From the NCBI RefSeq assembly GCF_900109515.1, contig NZ_FOBD01000006.1, positions 1 to 64,000 of the forward strand: a stretch of 64,000 nucleotides of DNA. The letters run 5' to 3'. This document shows positions 26,698 to 34,424 of this stretch, one piece after another. Both the position numbers and the translations under genes were made by a program. Numbering within the stretch: the stretch's first letter is position 1; every line of letters starts with the position of its first letter. The stretch is from Paenibacillus sp. OK003 (GTDB lineage Bacteria; Bacillota; Bacilli; Paenibacillales; Paenibacillaceae). Below the pieces are notes generated by a model that had not been told where the DNA came from, searched no databases, and saw nothing but the letters and a program-made list of their open reading frames with translations.

Positions 26698-27821
26698 CAG
26701 AACCGCATAACGGCAATATTGCCGTAAGGTGCAGCGGATGCGGAGTGCATCTGCAAACGGAAAACCCGGAAATACCTGGATTCATCCCCGAAAAAGCGTT
26801 GGATCGTGAACCCGTTATTTGCCAGCGTTGTTTCCGTATCAAAAATTACAATGAGTCATCATCCGTTACAGTGGATCAGGACGAGTTCTTGGCCCTACTG
26901 AGCAAAATCGGGGATAAGGATGCACTTGTCATCCATATCGTTGATCTGTTTGACTTTGATGGCAGTATCATCTCTGGTTTGCAGCGTTTTGTAGGCAACA
27001 ATCCGGTATTGCTTGCCGTGAACAAAACGGACTTGCTTCCAAAAGTAACCAACTGGAACAAGGTTCGCAACTGGGTGCAGAAACAGGCCAAAGAACAAGG
27101 TTTGCGTACGGTGGATGTCGTTCTGTGCAGTGCGAAGCAAAATCAGGGCTTTGACCGACTGCTCGAGCTTGTCGGGACGTATCGCGGAGATCGTGACGTA
27201 TATGTGGTTGGTGGTACCAATGTGGGCAAATCGACACTGATTAACCGTCTGATTCGTGATTACAGCGATCTCGAGCAGGAACTCACGACATCCCGTTACC
27301 CGGGGACGACGCTGGATATGGTTAATATTCCACTGGACGATGGAAAAGCTATTATTGATACGCCGGGAATTGTATACCCTTGGCGTTTCAGCGAGATTGT
27401 ATCCCGTAAAGATCTGGCTGCCATTATGCCGGAAAAACCGCTTAAACCGGCGGTTTATCAGTTAAATTCTGGTCAGACGCTCTTCTTTGGCGGCATGGCT
27501 CGTTTTGACTTTGTGGAGGGTGATCGTCAGTCCTTTACTTGTTTTATCAGCACTGCGCTGGATATTCACCGGACGAAGCTGGAACGTGCAGACGACTTGT
27601 ATCGTGACCATCTGGGTGAATTGCTGTCTCCACCAACGCGTGAAGATGCAGCGGATATGCCTGAATGGACCAGACATGAATTCCGTATCAAACGTGGCAG
27701 CCAGTCGGATGTATTCATTTCCGGACTGGGCTGGATTAAGGTTAACGGTGAGAATGGGGCGCTTGTAGCTGTTCATGCTCCAAAAGGTATTCGTGTACTG
27801 ATCCGCCCATCCTTGATCTAA
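26694..27821 (+). CDS. yqeH: Ribosome-biogenesis GTPase YqeH
   Basis: The 375-residue GTPase is circularly permuted: G4 (NKTDL) precedes G1 (GGTNVGKSTL) and G3 (DTPG). An N-terminal zinc finger (CSGCGVHLQ ... CQRCF, about 13-46) and a C-terminal RNA-binding region complete it. YqeH is needed for 30S subunit assembly. It overlaps yqeG by ATGA and leads into aroE. Confidence 0.95.
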   Translation: MTEPHNGNIAVRCSGCGVHLQTENPEIPGFIPEKALDREPVICQRCFRIKNYNESSSVTVDQDEFLALLSKIGDKDALVIHIVDLFDFDGSIISGLQRFVGNNPVLLAVNKTDLLPKVTNWNKVRNWVQKQAKEQGLRTVDVVLCSAKQNQGFDRLLELVGTYRGDRDVYVVGGTNVGKSTLINRLIRDYSDLEQELTTSRYPGTTLDMVNIPLDDGKAIIDTPGIVYPWRFSEIVSRKDLAAIMPEKPLKPAVYQLNSGQTLFFGGMARFDFVEGDRQSFTCFISTALDIHRTKLERADDLYRDHLGELLSPPTREDAADMPEWTRHEFRIKRGSQSDVFISGLGWIKVNGENGALVAVHAPKGIRVLIRPSLI

Positions 27822-27862
27822 TGTAATTACAGCAGTATTTTCACCAGATCGGAGGCGGAAGT

Positions 27863-28726
27863 ATGTCGGAACAGAAAAAAACAAATCCTTCACTCCCTGT
27901 CCTGCTTGGCGTCATGGGTGATCCCATTGCACATTCCAAATCGCCTGCTATGCATAATGCAGCTCTGCAGGCTGCAGGAGTGAATGGAATGTATATGCCA
28001 CTGCATGTTCGTCCCGAGCAGCTGGAATCAGCCATTCGAGGCATTGTGGCGCTGGGGTATCGCGGTGTGAATGTAACCATTCCGCACAAAGAACAGGTGA
28101 TGCAGTATCTTGATGTCATTGATGAAAGTGCACGCCTGATTGGCGCGGTGAACACCATTGTTAATGATGAGGGCAAGCTGACAGGTTATAATACGGATGG
28201 CATCGGTTATGTGCGTTCCTTGAAGGAGGAAGCTGTTCCGGAACTCGCAGGTAAACGGATCGCTGTTCTGGGGGCTGGCGGAGCAGCAAGAGGTGTGATA
28301 TACGCCCTTGCTTTGGAGAAGCCTGAACGGATTAGTATTCTTAACCGTACAGCCGACAGAGCCGTTGCCCTTGCTTCTGATCTGCGCGCTCATGGACTGG
28401 GTGACATCACAGGTAGTGGAATGGAAGAGGCTGCTGCGATACTGGCTTCGGCCGATATTGTGATTAACACGACAGCCGCGGGCATGCATCCGCATGTAGA
28501 TGACGTACCTTTTGACCCTGCACTCATTCGAGCAGGCGCAGCAGTCAGCGACCTGATCTACAATCCGCTGGAAACACGCCTGCTTCGCGAGTCAAGGCAG
28601 CGTGGATGTACTGTGCATGGTGGTCTGGGTATGTTTATATACCAGGGCGCGGTAGCATTCGAGCACTGGCTCGGCATCCCGGCTCCCGTGGAGACGATGC
28701 GGCGAGCTGTGTTAGAGAGTTTTTGA
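27863..28726 (+). CDS. aroE: Shikimate dehydrogenase
   Basis: The 287-residue enzyme reduces 3-dehydroshikimate to shikimate with NADPH in aromatic amino acid synthesis. The substrate site is SKSPAMHNAAL and NVTIPHKE (catalytic Lys), with NTDGIGY carrying the Asp. The nucleotide fold is GAGGAARGV, followed by the NRT motif (LNRTADRA) of NADP-specific members. GGAGGCGG precedes the ATG. Its place between yqeH and yhbY matches B. subtilis. Confidence 0.96.
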   Translation: MSEQKKTNPSLPVLLGVMGDPIAHSKSPAMHNAALQAAGVNGMYMPLHVRPEQLESAIRGIVALGYRGVNVTIPHKEQVMQYLDVIDESARLIGAVNTIVNDEGKLTGYNTDGIGYVRSLKEEAVPELAGKRIAVLGAGGAARGVIYALALEKPERISILNRTADRAVALASDLRAHGLGDITGSGMEEAAAILASADIVINTTAAGMHPHVDDVPFDPALIRAGAAVSDLIYNPLETRLLRESRQRGCTVHGGLGMFIYQGAVAFEHWLGIPAPVETMRRAVLESF

Positions 28727-28747
28727 TATTGTAAAATGAAAACAATA

Positions 28748-28896
28748 TTACACGATGACGAAGAGTGCAGAACCAATCTGAAGAAACGAAGTGCTCGCCT
28801 TTATCACCGGATTTCCCCCTTTATAAATGAAATGAAGAAATCTGGGGATAACAGCGATCGTAAGATGGTACTGCAATCGTAGTCACACTGTGTAAA
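28748..28896. repeat. Dispersed structured repeat, copy A
   Basis: This copy has inverted ends (TTACAC at 28748-28753, GTGTAA at 28890-28895) and an internal block TCTGGGGATAACAGCGATCG at 28841-28860 that recurs exactly at 59774-59793. Shared flanking pieces include CACGAT, a CGAAGNGNTCGCCT motif and GGATTT. It fills most of the gap between aroE and yhbY. It contains no coding frame. It could be a small-RNA gene or a non-autonomous repeat; strand is undecided. Confidence 0.7.
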
Positions 28897-29004
28897 CTTT
28901 GTTAGTTCGTTTTATGAATGTAAAAATATAATTGAACGGTCAAGCCTAGGGCAGACACTGTGCTGTTGCTGAGGCTTGCTCACCATAAGGAGTATGGAGT
29001 ATTC

Positions 29005-29298
29005 ATGTTAAACGGTAAACAAAAGCGCTTTTTGCGTTCACAAGCACATCATCTGACCCCTGTATTTCAAATCGGTAAAGGGGGAACGAATGAGCATCTG
29101 TTCCGTCATATCGAAGATGCAATCGAGAAGCGCGAATTGATGAAAGTGCAAGTGCTCAACAACAATGACGAGGACAGAAAAGAGATGGCCGAAGAAGTTG
29201 CCCGTGAAACGGGTAGTGAGCTTGTACAAGTCATCGGTAACACAATCATTCTGTACAAAGAATCACGTGACAACAAACAAATCGAACTACCTAGATAA
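29005..29298 (+). CDS. yhbY: YhbY-family ribosome-assembly RNA-binding protein
   Basis: The 97-residue protein is a single CRM RNA-binding domain: LNGKQKRFLRSQAHHL, the GxxG-type loop IGKGGTNEHL, and a C-terminal IGNTIILYK strand. It corresponds to B. subtilis YqeI and is linked to assembly of the large ribosomal subunit. ATG 29005 with TGGAG just upstream matches the family start; the frame is open back to 28960. nadD follows within 16 bases. Confidence 0.92.
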   Translation: MLNGKQKRFLRSQAHHLTPVFQIGKGGTNEHLFRHIEDAIEKRELMKVQVLNNNDEDRKEMAEEVARETGSELVQVIGNTIILYKESRDNKQIELPR

Positions 29299-29313
29299 GG
29301 GAGTGTGACGCGG

Positions 29314-29904
29314 GTGAAGATCGGTATCATGGGTGGTACGTTTGATCCGATCCACATGGGACACCTCCTGGCAGCTGAAGCGGCCAGGGATTCGCATGCA
29401 CTGGATGAGGTCTGGTTCATGCCTTCCCATGTTCCACCTCACAAACGCGGCGCCGGAGCTTCGGGACAGCAACGTCTCGAAATGACGGAAGCGGCTGTGA
29501 AAGGTGTGCAGCAATATGAGGTGCTGGGTATCGAGATGGAACTTGGAGGTGTGTCCTATACCATTGATACCATGAAGGAGCTTTGGCGCCGCTATCCGCA
29601 GCATGAATTTTACTTTATTGTTGGAGCGGATATGGTGAACTATCTTCCCAAATGGGAGCAGATCGAAGAGCTCGCCGAACGTTTAACCTTCATCGGTGTG
29701 GGAAGACCGGGATTCCAGTTACATCTGGATGACCTGCCGGACGCGTTGCAGGATCGGGTATTGTTGGCTGAGATGCCCCTAGTGGATATATCATCCACAG
29801 CAGTACGCAGACGTCTTGCCAAAGGTCATTCGGTACGTTTCATGATTCCTGATGAGGTGCACCAATACATTGTAAGGAGCGGTTTATATGGAACTAAGCC
29901 GTGA
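29314..29904 (+). CDS. nadD: Nicotinate-nucleotide adenylyltransferase
   Basis: The 196-residue enzyme joins ATP and nicotinate mononucleotide to make deamido-NAD. The nucleotidyltransferase motifs are GGTFDPIHMGHL at the N-terminus and ISSTAVRRRL near residue 160. GTG 29314 is chosen because AAGGGAG (29297-29303) is ten bases away; GTG 29305 would leave almost no spacing. Its end overlaps the start of yqeK by 17 bases. Confidence 0.94.
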   Translation: MKIGIMGGTFDPIHMGHLLAAEAARDSHALDEVWFMPSHVPPHKRGAGASGQQRLEMTEAAVKGVQQYEVLGIEMELGGVSYTIDTMKELWRRYPQHEFYFIVGADMVNYLPKWEQIEELAERLTFIGVGRPGFQLHLDDLPDALQDRVLLAEMPLVDISSTAVRRRLAKGHSVRFMIPDEVHQYIVRSGLYGTKP

Positions 29905-30454
29905 CGAACTGATCCGCGCAGTTTCCGGTCAAATGCCGGAGAAGCGTTGGAAGCATACGCTGGGTGTCATGGAGTCGGCAGTGTTATTGGCTGAAAAATA
30001 TGGTGCTGATCCTGTAAAAGCGGATTTGGCAGCAATCTTGCATGATGTGGCCAAGTATTGGCCCGTATCCGAGATGGAAGCGGTCATCCGTGATAATGGT
30101 TTGAACGAAGAACTTTTGCAGCATGACAAGCAGCTCTGGCATTCCGAAGTGGGTGCTTTTGTTGCCGAGCGTGACTACGGCATCGATGATGCCGAAATTA
30201 TTAATGCTATTCGTTGGCATACCTCGGGTCGAGTGGGCATGAGCCTGCTGGATAAAGTGGTATGTCTTGCGGATTATATTGAACCGGGAAGAGACTTCCC
30301 GGGAGTAAATCATATTCGCGAACAGGCTGAGCTCAGTCTGGAAGAAGGTCTAATTGCCGGTTTTGACTCGACAATCAGTTTGTTGATCTCGCAGCGCCGT
30401 GTCATTTACCCTTTGACCATGCTGTCGCGGAATGACTTAATTGCACAATTATAG
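29888..30454 (+). CDS. yqeK: YqeK HD-domain bis(5'-nucleosyl)-tetraphosphatase (symmetrical)
   Basis: The 188-residue HD phosphohydrolase has KHTLGVMESA (first His), AAILHDVAKYWP (HD), WHSEVGAF and RWHTSGR metal-site segments, and the DYIEPGR motif of this family. YqeK proteins split Ap4A symmetrically into ADP. It overlaps nadD by 17 bases. Its stop codon lies inside the 12-base sequence that is duplicated around the repeat element inserted directly downstream. Confidence 0.92.
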   Translation: MELSRDELIRAVSGQMPEKRWKHTLGVMESAVLLAEKYGADPVKADLAAILHDVAKYWPVSEMEAVIRDNGLNEELLQHDKQLWHSEVGAFVAERDYGIDDAEIINAIRWHTSGRVGMSLLDKVVCLADYIEPGRDFPGVNHIREQAELSLEEGLIAGFDSTISLLISQRRVIYPLTMLSRNDLIAQL

Positions 30455-30638
30455 AGGTTGTTCAAAAAGTCCACTTTTGATTACGAAGGATGCCTAGCGG
30501 CATCATCAGCATCGAAGATGAAATTCAGCCGAAATGTCCGTTGCTCACGTAGTTTGCCTACGCTCCGCTACTCCATTTCTAGCTTTATTCCATCTTCTCG
30601 GTACTGAAAACTGATCTTTTTGAACACACAATTATAGA
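30444..30638. mobile_element. MITE-like insertion with terminal inverted repeats and 12-bp flanking duplication
   Basis: CACAATTATAGA occurs at 30444-30455 and again at 30627-30638. Between the copies is a 171-base segment with perfect 11-base inverted ends, TGTTCAAAAAG (30459-30469) and CTTTTTGAACA (30616-30626); three extra bases (GGT) sit at the left. The interior can fold into a long imperfect hairpin: CGAAGATGAAATTCAGC near 30513 against the complement in 30576-30600. No coding frame is present. This is the layout of a non-autonomous mobile element that landed at the yqeK stop codon and separated it from rsfS. Confidence 0.75.
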
Positions 30639-30654
30639 TTATGGAGGTTGGTTC

Positions 30655-31002
30655 ATGACAGTATCATCGAAAGAACTTATGAATATGGCGGTTGCGGCCG
30701 CTGACGATAAAAAAGCATCCAACATTGTAGCACTGGATCTGATTGGCATCTCGCTGGTAGCGGACTATTTTGTTATCTGTCACGGGAATTCTGATACACA
30801 GGTACAAGCGATTGCAACAGAGATTCGCAAACAGGCTCATGCAGCCGGAGTAAACATCAAAGGCATTGAAGGTATGGATTCGGCACGTTGGGTATTGATG
30901 GATATGGGTGATGTGGTTGTTCATATCTTCCACCGCGACGAGCGTGAGTATTACAACATTGAACGACTGTGGTCTGATGCCAAAGTGGTGGAAACGGTAT
31001 GA
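30655..31002 (+). CDS. rsfS: Ribosomal silencing factor RsfS
   Basis: The 115-residue protein binds ribosomal protein uL14 and blocks subunit joining under starvation. Typical segments are ASNIVALDLIGISLVADYFVIC, GNSDTQVQAIA, GIEGMDSARWVLMDMGDVVVHIF and EREYYNIERLW. GGAGG lies upstream of the ATG, just past the inserted repeat. It overlaps the next gene by four bases. Confidence 0.95.
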   Translation: MTVSSKELMNMAVAAADDKKASNIVALDLIGISLVADYFVICHGNSDTQVQAIATEIRKQAHAAGVNIKGIEGMDSARWVLMDMGDVVVHIFHRDEREYYNIERLWSDAKVVETV

Positions 31003-31904
31003 GTTTGATCGCAGGAACAGTCGTCAACTTGCCGGTTTCACGTGAAGTGTCTCCATTTGGCTACTTTTTGACGACAGGATCGGAAGATGTACTGCTTCAC
31101 TATACGGAGCTTACACGGGACGTTAAAATTGGAGAAACGCTGGAGGTCTTTTTGTTCTTTGATACGGAAGATCGTCTGGCGGCAACCATGAAAAAACCAT
31201 ACCTTACACTCGGTGAAATGGCACGTCTGGTTGTGGCTGACATTCATCCACGCCTCGGCTGTTTCCTCGAGATGGGGCTTGGGCGGCAATTGCTGCTCCC
31301 GATTCGTGAATTGCCTGAGTTGGAAGAATTACGTCCTCATGTAGGCGATGAAGTTTTTGTTCTGATGGAGCATGACAAGCAAGGACGTTTGCGGGCGAAA
31401 CTGGCTGGGGAACGTGAGCTTGCACCATTGTCCTTCCATGCCCCAACCTCATGGGTCAACGAATGGGTTGAAGCAACGGTGTACAAGCCACTTCAGATGG
31501 GTACTTTTGTGCTTGTTGATGGTGGAGTACTGGGCTTTGGCGCTATTGGCATGATCCATTCCTCGGAACGAAATCGTATGCTGCGCCTTGGTGAAAAGGT
31601 GAAATGCCGGGTAACCATGGTACGTGAAGATGGACGTGTCAATCTGGCGATGTCTCCTCTCAAAGAGGTTGGTCGCAATGAAGATGCAGACAAACTGCTT
31701 GCTTTCATGAAAGAGCGCCCTACGGGCGGCATGCCGTATTCGGATGCAACCCCGCCGGACATCATCAAGCAGCGCTTTGGTATTAGTAAATCCGCTTTCA
31801 AGCGGGCCTTGGGCAAACTGATGAAGGATGGTCTGGTAACTCAAAAGGAAAACTGGACTTATCTGACAGAGTCTGTACCCCAGGAACAGAACGAAGATAA
31901 GTAA
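30999..31904 (+). CDS. cvfB: CvfB-family S1-like RNA-binding protein (YitL-like)
   Basis: The 301-residue cytoplasmic protein is built from S1/OB-type RNA-binding modules: about 1-65, 66-135 (IHPRLGCFLEMGLGRQLLLP) and 145-215 (FVLVDGGVLGFGAIGMIHSS). A C-terminal winged helix follows (PPDIIKQRFGISKSAFKRALGKLMKDGLV). This is the CvfB/YitL layout; CvfB influences virulence-factor expression in Staphylococcus. B. subtilis does not have it in the yqe cluster, so its ATGA overlap with rsfS is a local arrangement. Confidence 0.9.
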   Translation: MSLIAGTVVNLPVSREVSPFGYFLTTGSEDVLLHYTELTRDVKIGETLEVFLFFDTEDRLAATMKKPYLTLGEMARLVVADIHPRLGCFLEMGLGRQLLLPIRELPELEELRPHVGDEVFVLMEHDKQGRLRAKLAGERELAPLSFHAPTSWVNEWVEATVYKPLQMGTFVLVDGGVLGFGAIGMIHSSERNRMLRLGEKVKCRVTMVREDGRVNLAMSPLKEVGRNEDADKLLAFMKERPTGGMPYSDATPPDIIKQRFGISKSAFKRALGKLMKDGLVTQKENWTYLTESVPQEQNEDK

Positions 31905-31950
31905 GTAAACGCGTATCATGGATCAAGCATGAGCTTGAATCCATAAGTCA

Positions 31951-31995
31951 AGGCAGGGCAAGGCTGGGTGAACTCCGGACGCCCCTGCTTTTTCT
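31951..31995 (+). terminator. Terminator after the CvfB-like gene
   Basis: GCAGGGC (31953-31959) pairs with GCCCCTGC (31981-31988, one bulge), and TTTTTCTTTT follows. Confidence 0.7.
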
Positions 31996-32043
31996 TTTGT
32001 TCAAAAGAGATTCGAAAATGAAATTGAAAGTGCGGTGCCTGAC

Positions 32044-32814
32044 ATGTCTTACCGGAAATTTGCCTATGTGTACGATGAATTAATGGAGGATATGCCTTAT
32101 CCGGACTGGATAAGGTTTGCGAGAACGGCTTGGGAACGGCATGGCATGCCGAAAAGTGTGGCTGAACTGGGCTGTGGAACCGGCTCAATTACGATCCCAC
32201 TGGTGAACTCCGGCTTTGAAGTTACAGGTATTGACCTGTCAGCGGACATGCTGTCTGTTGCACGCAGTAAAATGGAGGCCACGCCTCAAGGCCACCGCTT
32301 ATATCGCGAAGGCAGTGTCCGCTGGGTGCAGCAGGATATGCGGGACTGGAGAGTACCGGAGCCTGTGGACTCGGTGATATCGTTCTGTGATTGCGTGAAT
32401 TATCTGCTTGAAAAAGAGGATGTCGTTCGTACCTTTCAGCGTACTTACGAGATGCTAAAGCCGGAGGGCACATTCCTGTTCGATGTACATCATCCGAATA
32501 CCCTTATTCGATACGAAGAGGAGCAACCCTTTGTGTTGGACGAACGCTCCGTGTCGTATATTTGGACCTGTGATATGGATCATGATCGGTGTGAGATTGA
32601 GCATCATCTGAGTATCTTTTCGCGGGTGGCTGAGAGCGGCAAGGATATGTACCAACGGTTTGAAGAGGTTCATGTTCAGCGTGCGTATGATCCGGACTGG
32701 ATGAAGCTGGAGCTTACGAAGGCCGGTTTCAGAGATGTACGTGTATATGCTGATTTTGAGTGGAAAGAGGCGGGAGAAGGCGCACAGCGTCTATTCTATG
32801 TAGCCGTGAAATAA
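32044..32814 (+). CDS. yqeM: YqeM-like class I SAM-dependent methyltransferase
   Basis: The 256-residue methyltransferase has the SAM-binding motif ELGCGTGSITIPL, an acidic strand end (VTGIDLSADML), QQDMRDW and CDCVNYLL. Substrate is unknown for this family. ATG 32044 matches the family N-terminus (SYRKFAYVYDELM); GTG 32035 is in frame upstream, and neither has a strong ribosome binding site. It corresponds to yqeM at the end of the B. subtilis cluster. Confidence 0.88.
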   Translation: MSYRKFAYVYDELMEDMPYPDWIRFARTAWERHGMPKSVAELGCGTGSITIPLVNSGFEVTGIDLSADMLSVARSKMEATPQGHRLYREGSVRWVQQDMRDWRVPEPVDSVISFCDCVNYLLEKEDVVRTFQRTYEMLKPEGTFLFDVHHPNTLIRYEEEQPFVLDERSVSYIWTCDMDHDRCEIEHHLSIFSRVAESGKDMYQRFEEVHVQRAYDPDWMKLELTKAGFRDVRVYADFEWKEAGEGAQRLFYVAVK

Positions 32815-32827
32815 GATTAAGATATAG

Positions 32828-32858
32828 AACTGGCCTTATAATGCATAAGGGCAGTTTT
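32828..32858 (+). terminator. Terminator of yqeM
   Basis: AACTGgCCTTAT and ATAAGGgCAGTT flank a five-base loop, followed by TTT. It lies 14 bases after the stop. Confidence 0.8.
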
Positions 32859-32933
32859 TCTTATGTATTTTGAATCTCTGTTTACAGCGTTAACATTGTA
32901 AGAAAAATAATAGTCTTTTTGTAACAATGGCTA

Positions 32934-32962
32934 TTGTCAGACTAGGTAATGGAAGCCATAAT
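32934..32962 (+). promoter_or_regulatory. Sigma-A promoter of the phosphotransferase gene
   Basis: TTGTCA (32934-32939) and CATAAT (32957-32962) are separated by 17 bases. Initiation would fall near 32969, at the edge of the palindrome at 32972-32983. Confidence 0.6.
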
Positions 32963-32971
32963 AGTTGAATG

Positions 32972-32983
32972 GAAAACGTTTTC
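32972..32983. promoter_or_regulatory. LacI-type palindromic operator candidate
   Basis: GAAAACGTTTTC is a perfect 12-base palindrome with the central CG typical of LacI-family sites. It covers the predicted transcription start of the phosphotransferase gene. It does not match the cre consensus well. Confidence 0.5.
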
Positions 32984-33029
32984 TAATTAGTGCAATCCTG
33001 AAAATTAAAATTCTGGGTGGGGTGCAAGA

Positions 33030-33986
33030 ATGGAAAGTACCTACAAAACAAGGCTGACTTCCGAGCAGTTAGACGGAATTGTGCAGCAGCATTTTAACAC
33101 AGGTATCCAAGAATACAAAGAGATGATCGACGGCTGGGCAAACCACGCTTACTTTATCACCAAGAACGACGGACAGAAGGTAGTACTCAAAATAGCTCCT
33201 TCTAATGGCATTAAGCTGATGCGCTGCGAACAGCATGTCATGGTTGCTGAGGTTGAGGCATTGCGACTCGCGGCAGAGCTTCAGGATGTACCCGTTCCCC
33301 GGGTATTGGCCTATGATCCATCGCTCACCCTGGTACCGGCAGAATATTTTATCATGGAATACATGCCAGGAACGCCGTATAACAAAGTCAAGGATCAGTA
33401 CAGTGCAGAAGAGCAGGAATCCATTGAACAGCAGCTGGGTGCATACAATCGCCGGATCAATGATATTAAAGGGGAGAAGTTTGGTTACTTTTCCTCAAAG
33501 AAACCGCATTATACGACTTGGAAAGAAGCTTTCCTGAGCCTAATGGAGGATATGCTTGCAGATAGCAAAGCAGCGGGTGTGGAATTTTCCATTCGTTATG
33601 AGGAACTGGAGCGTTTGATTCAAGAGAAATCGGATGTGCTGGATGATGTCAAAGAGCCAGTGCTTGTACATTGGGATTTGTGGGATGGGAATGTATTTGT
33701 GGAGGCGGGGCAAATCACGGCCATTATCGATTTCGAACGTTGCCTCTGGGCAGATCCTCTGATGGAGCATTACTTCAGTCATTTTAATAATACACCGGGA
33801 TTCCTCAAAGGCTATGGTAGAGCAGTTACAACTGACAGTGAACGAAAAAGAAGAAGTTTATATGATCTGTACTTTGATCTGGCGCTGAGAATCGAGTGTC
33901 CGTATCGTCAATACGATAACAAGGAACACATTCAGTGGACGATTGATAATCTAGAAGAAGGAATCAAGCGATTCCAGTCGTCTTAA
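33030..33986 (+). CDS. APH-family phosphotransferase
   Basis: The 318-residue cytosolic kinase-like protein has the aminoglycoside phosphotransferase/choline kinase fold: HAYFITKNDGQKVVLKIAP (ATP-binding Lys), YFIMEYMPGTPY (hinge), LVHWDLWDGN (catalytic Asp and Asn) and AIIDFERC (metal Asp). HxDLWxGN-type loops occur in kinases of many small molecules, including fructosamine and homoserine, so antibiotic resistance should not be assumed. It has its own promoter and palindromic operator, unlike the cluster before it, and seems an insertion relative to B. subtilis gene order. Confidence 0.85.
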   Translation: MESTYKTRLTSEQLDGIVQQHFNTGIQEYKEMIDGWANHAYFITKNDGQKVVLKIAPSNGIKLMRCEQHVMVAEVEALRLAAELQDVPVPRVLAYDPSLTLVPAEYFIMEYMPGTPYNKVKDQYSAEEQESIEQQLGAYNRRINDIKGEKFGYFSSKKPHYTTWKEAFLSLMEDMLADSKAAGVEFSIRYEELERLIQEKSDVLDDVKEPVLVHWDLWDGNVFVEAGQITAIIDFERCLWADPLMEHYFSHFNNTPGFLKGYGRAVTTDSERKRRSLYDLYFDLALRIECPYRQYDNKEHIQWTIDNLEEGIKRFQSS

Positions 33987-34035
33987 TGTGTATACTGATG
34001 CATAGCATTGCTTATACTCAACAGACAGTGTAATA

Positions 34036-34064
34036 TTGACTTTAATGCTGCTTTTTTATATAAT
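34036..34064 (+). promoter_or_regulatory. Sigma-A promoter of the leuS T-box transcript
   Basis: TTGACT (34036-34041) and TATAAT (34059-34064) are spaced by exactly 17 bases. Transcription should begin near 34071. Confidence 0.8.
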
Positions 34065-34070
34065 GTTTCC

Positions 34071-34386
34071 GATCATATCGTATACATATTTCGATGATAA
34101 GGATCAGTAGTGAATCCTGTACATGACAGAGAGCCGGCGCTTGGTGCAAGTCGGTTGACAGTATTTCACGAACTCGCCTTGGAGAAATGCGGTGATTACA
34201 CCATCTTGCAACCGAATGAGCTAACACTCGGGTTCAGGAATGGAAATCCGCATCGGTTAACCGCCGTTACAGGTCCAAAGGGAGTGGATGACGAAGCACG
34301 TTCGTCCGCTAACTAGGGTGGTACCACGGGAATTCAACCTCTCGTCCCTAGCGCTGCAAACGCTACGGGATGCTGAGGTTTTTTTG
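34071..34386 (+). promoter_or_regulatory. T-box riboswitch (leucine) controlling leuS
   Basis: The leader carries the T-box sequence AGGGTGGTACCACGG at 34315-34329. A strong terminator follows: AACCTC at 34336 to GAGGTT at 34380, with inner stems CGTCCC/GGGATG and TAGCG/CGCTA, then a run of T. Stem I, with AGAGAGCC near 34128, leads to GAACTCGCC, where CTC (34173-34175) is the likely leucine specifier. Uncharged leucine tRNA would pair with the specifier and the T-box, stop the terminator forming and switch leuS on. The specifier position is my reading, not a computed fold. Confidence 0.93.
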
Positions 34387-34424
34387 TTGCAATAAAAGCG
34401 AATAACCAAGAGGAGGAACAATAG

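Noticed and set aside
32972-32983. Catabolite-response (cre) site
   Set aside because: The palindrome has one extra base between the TG and CG positions compared with the cre consensus, so I call it only LacI-like.
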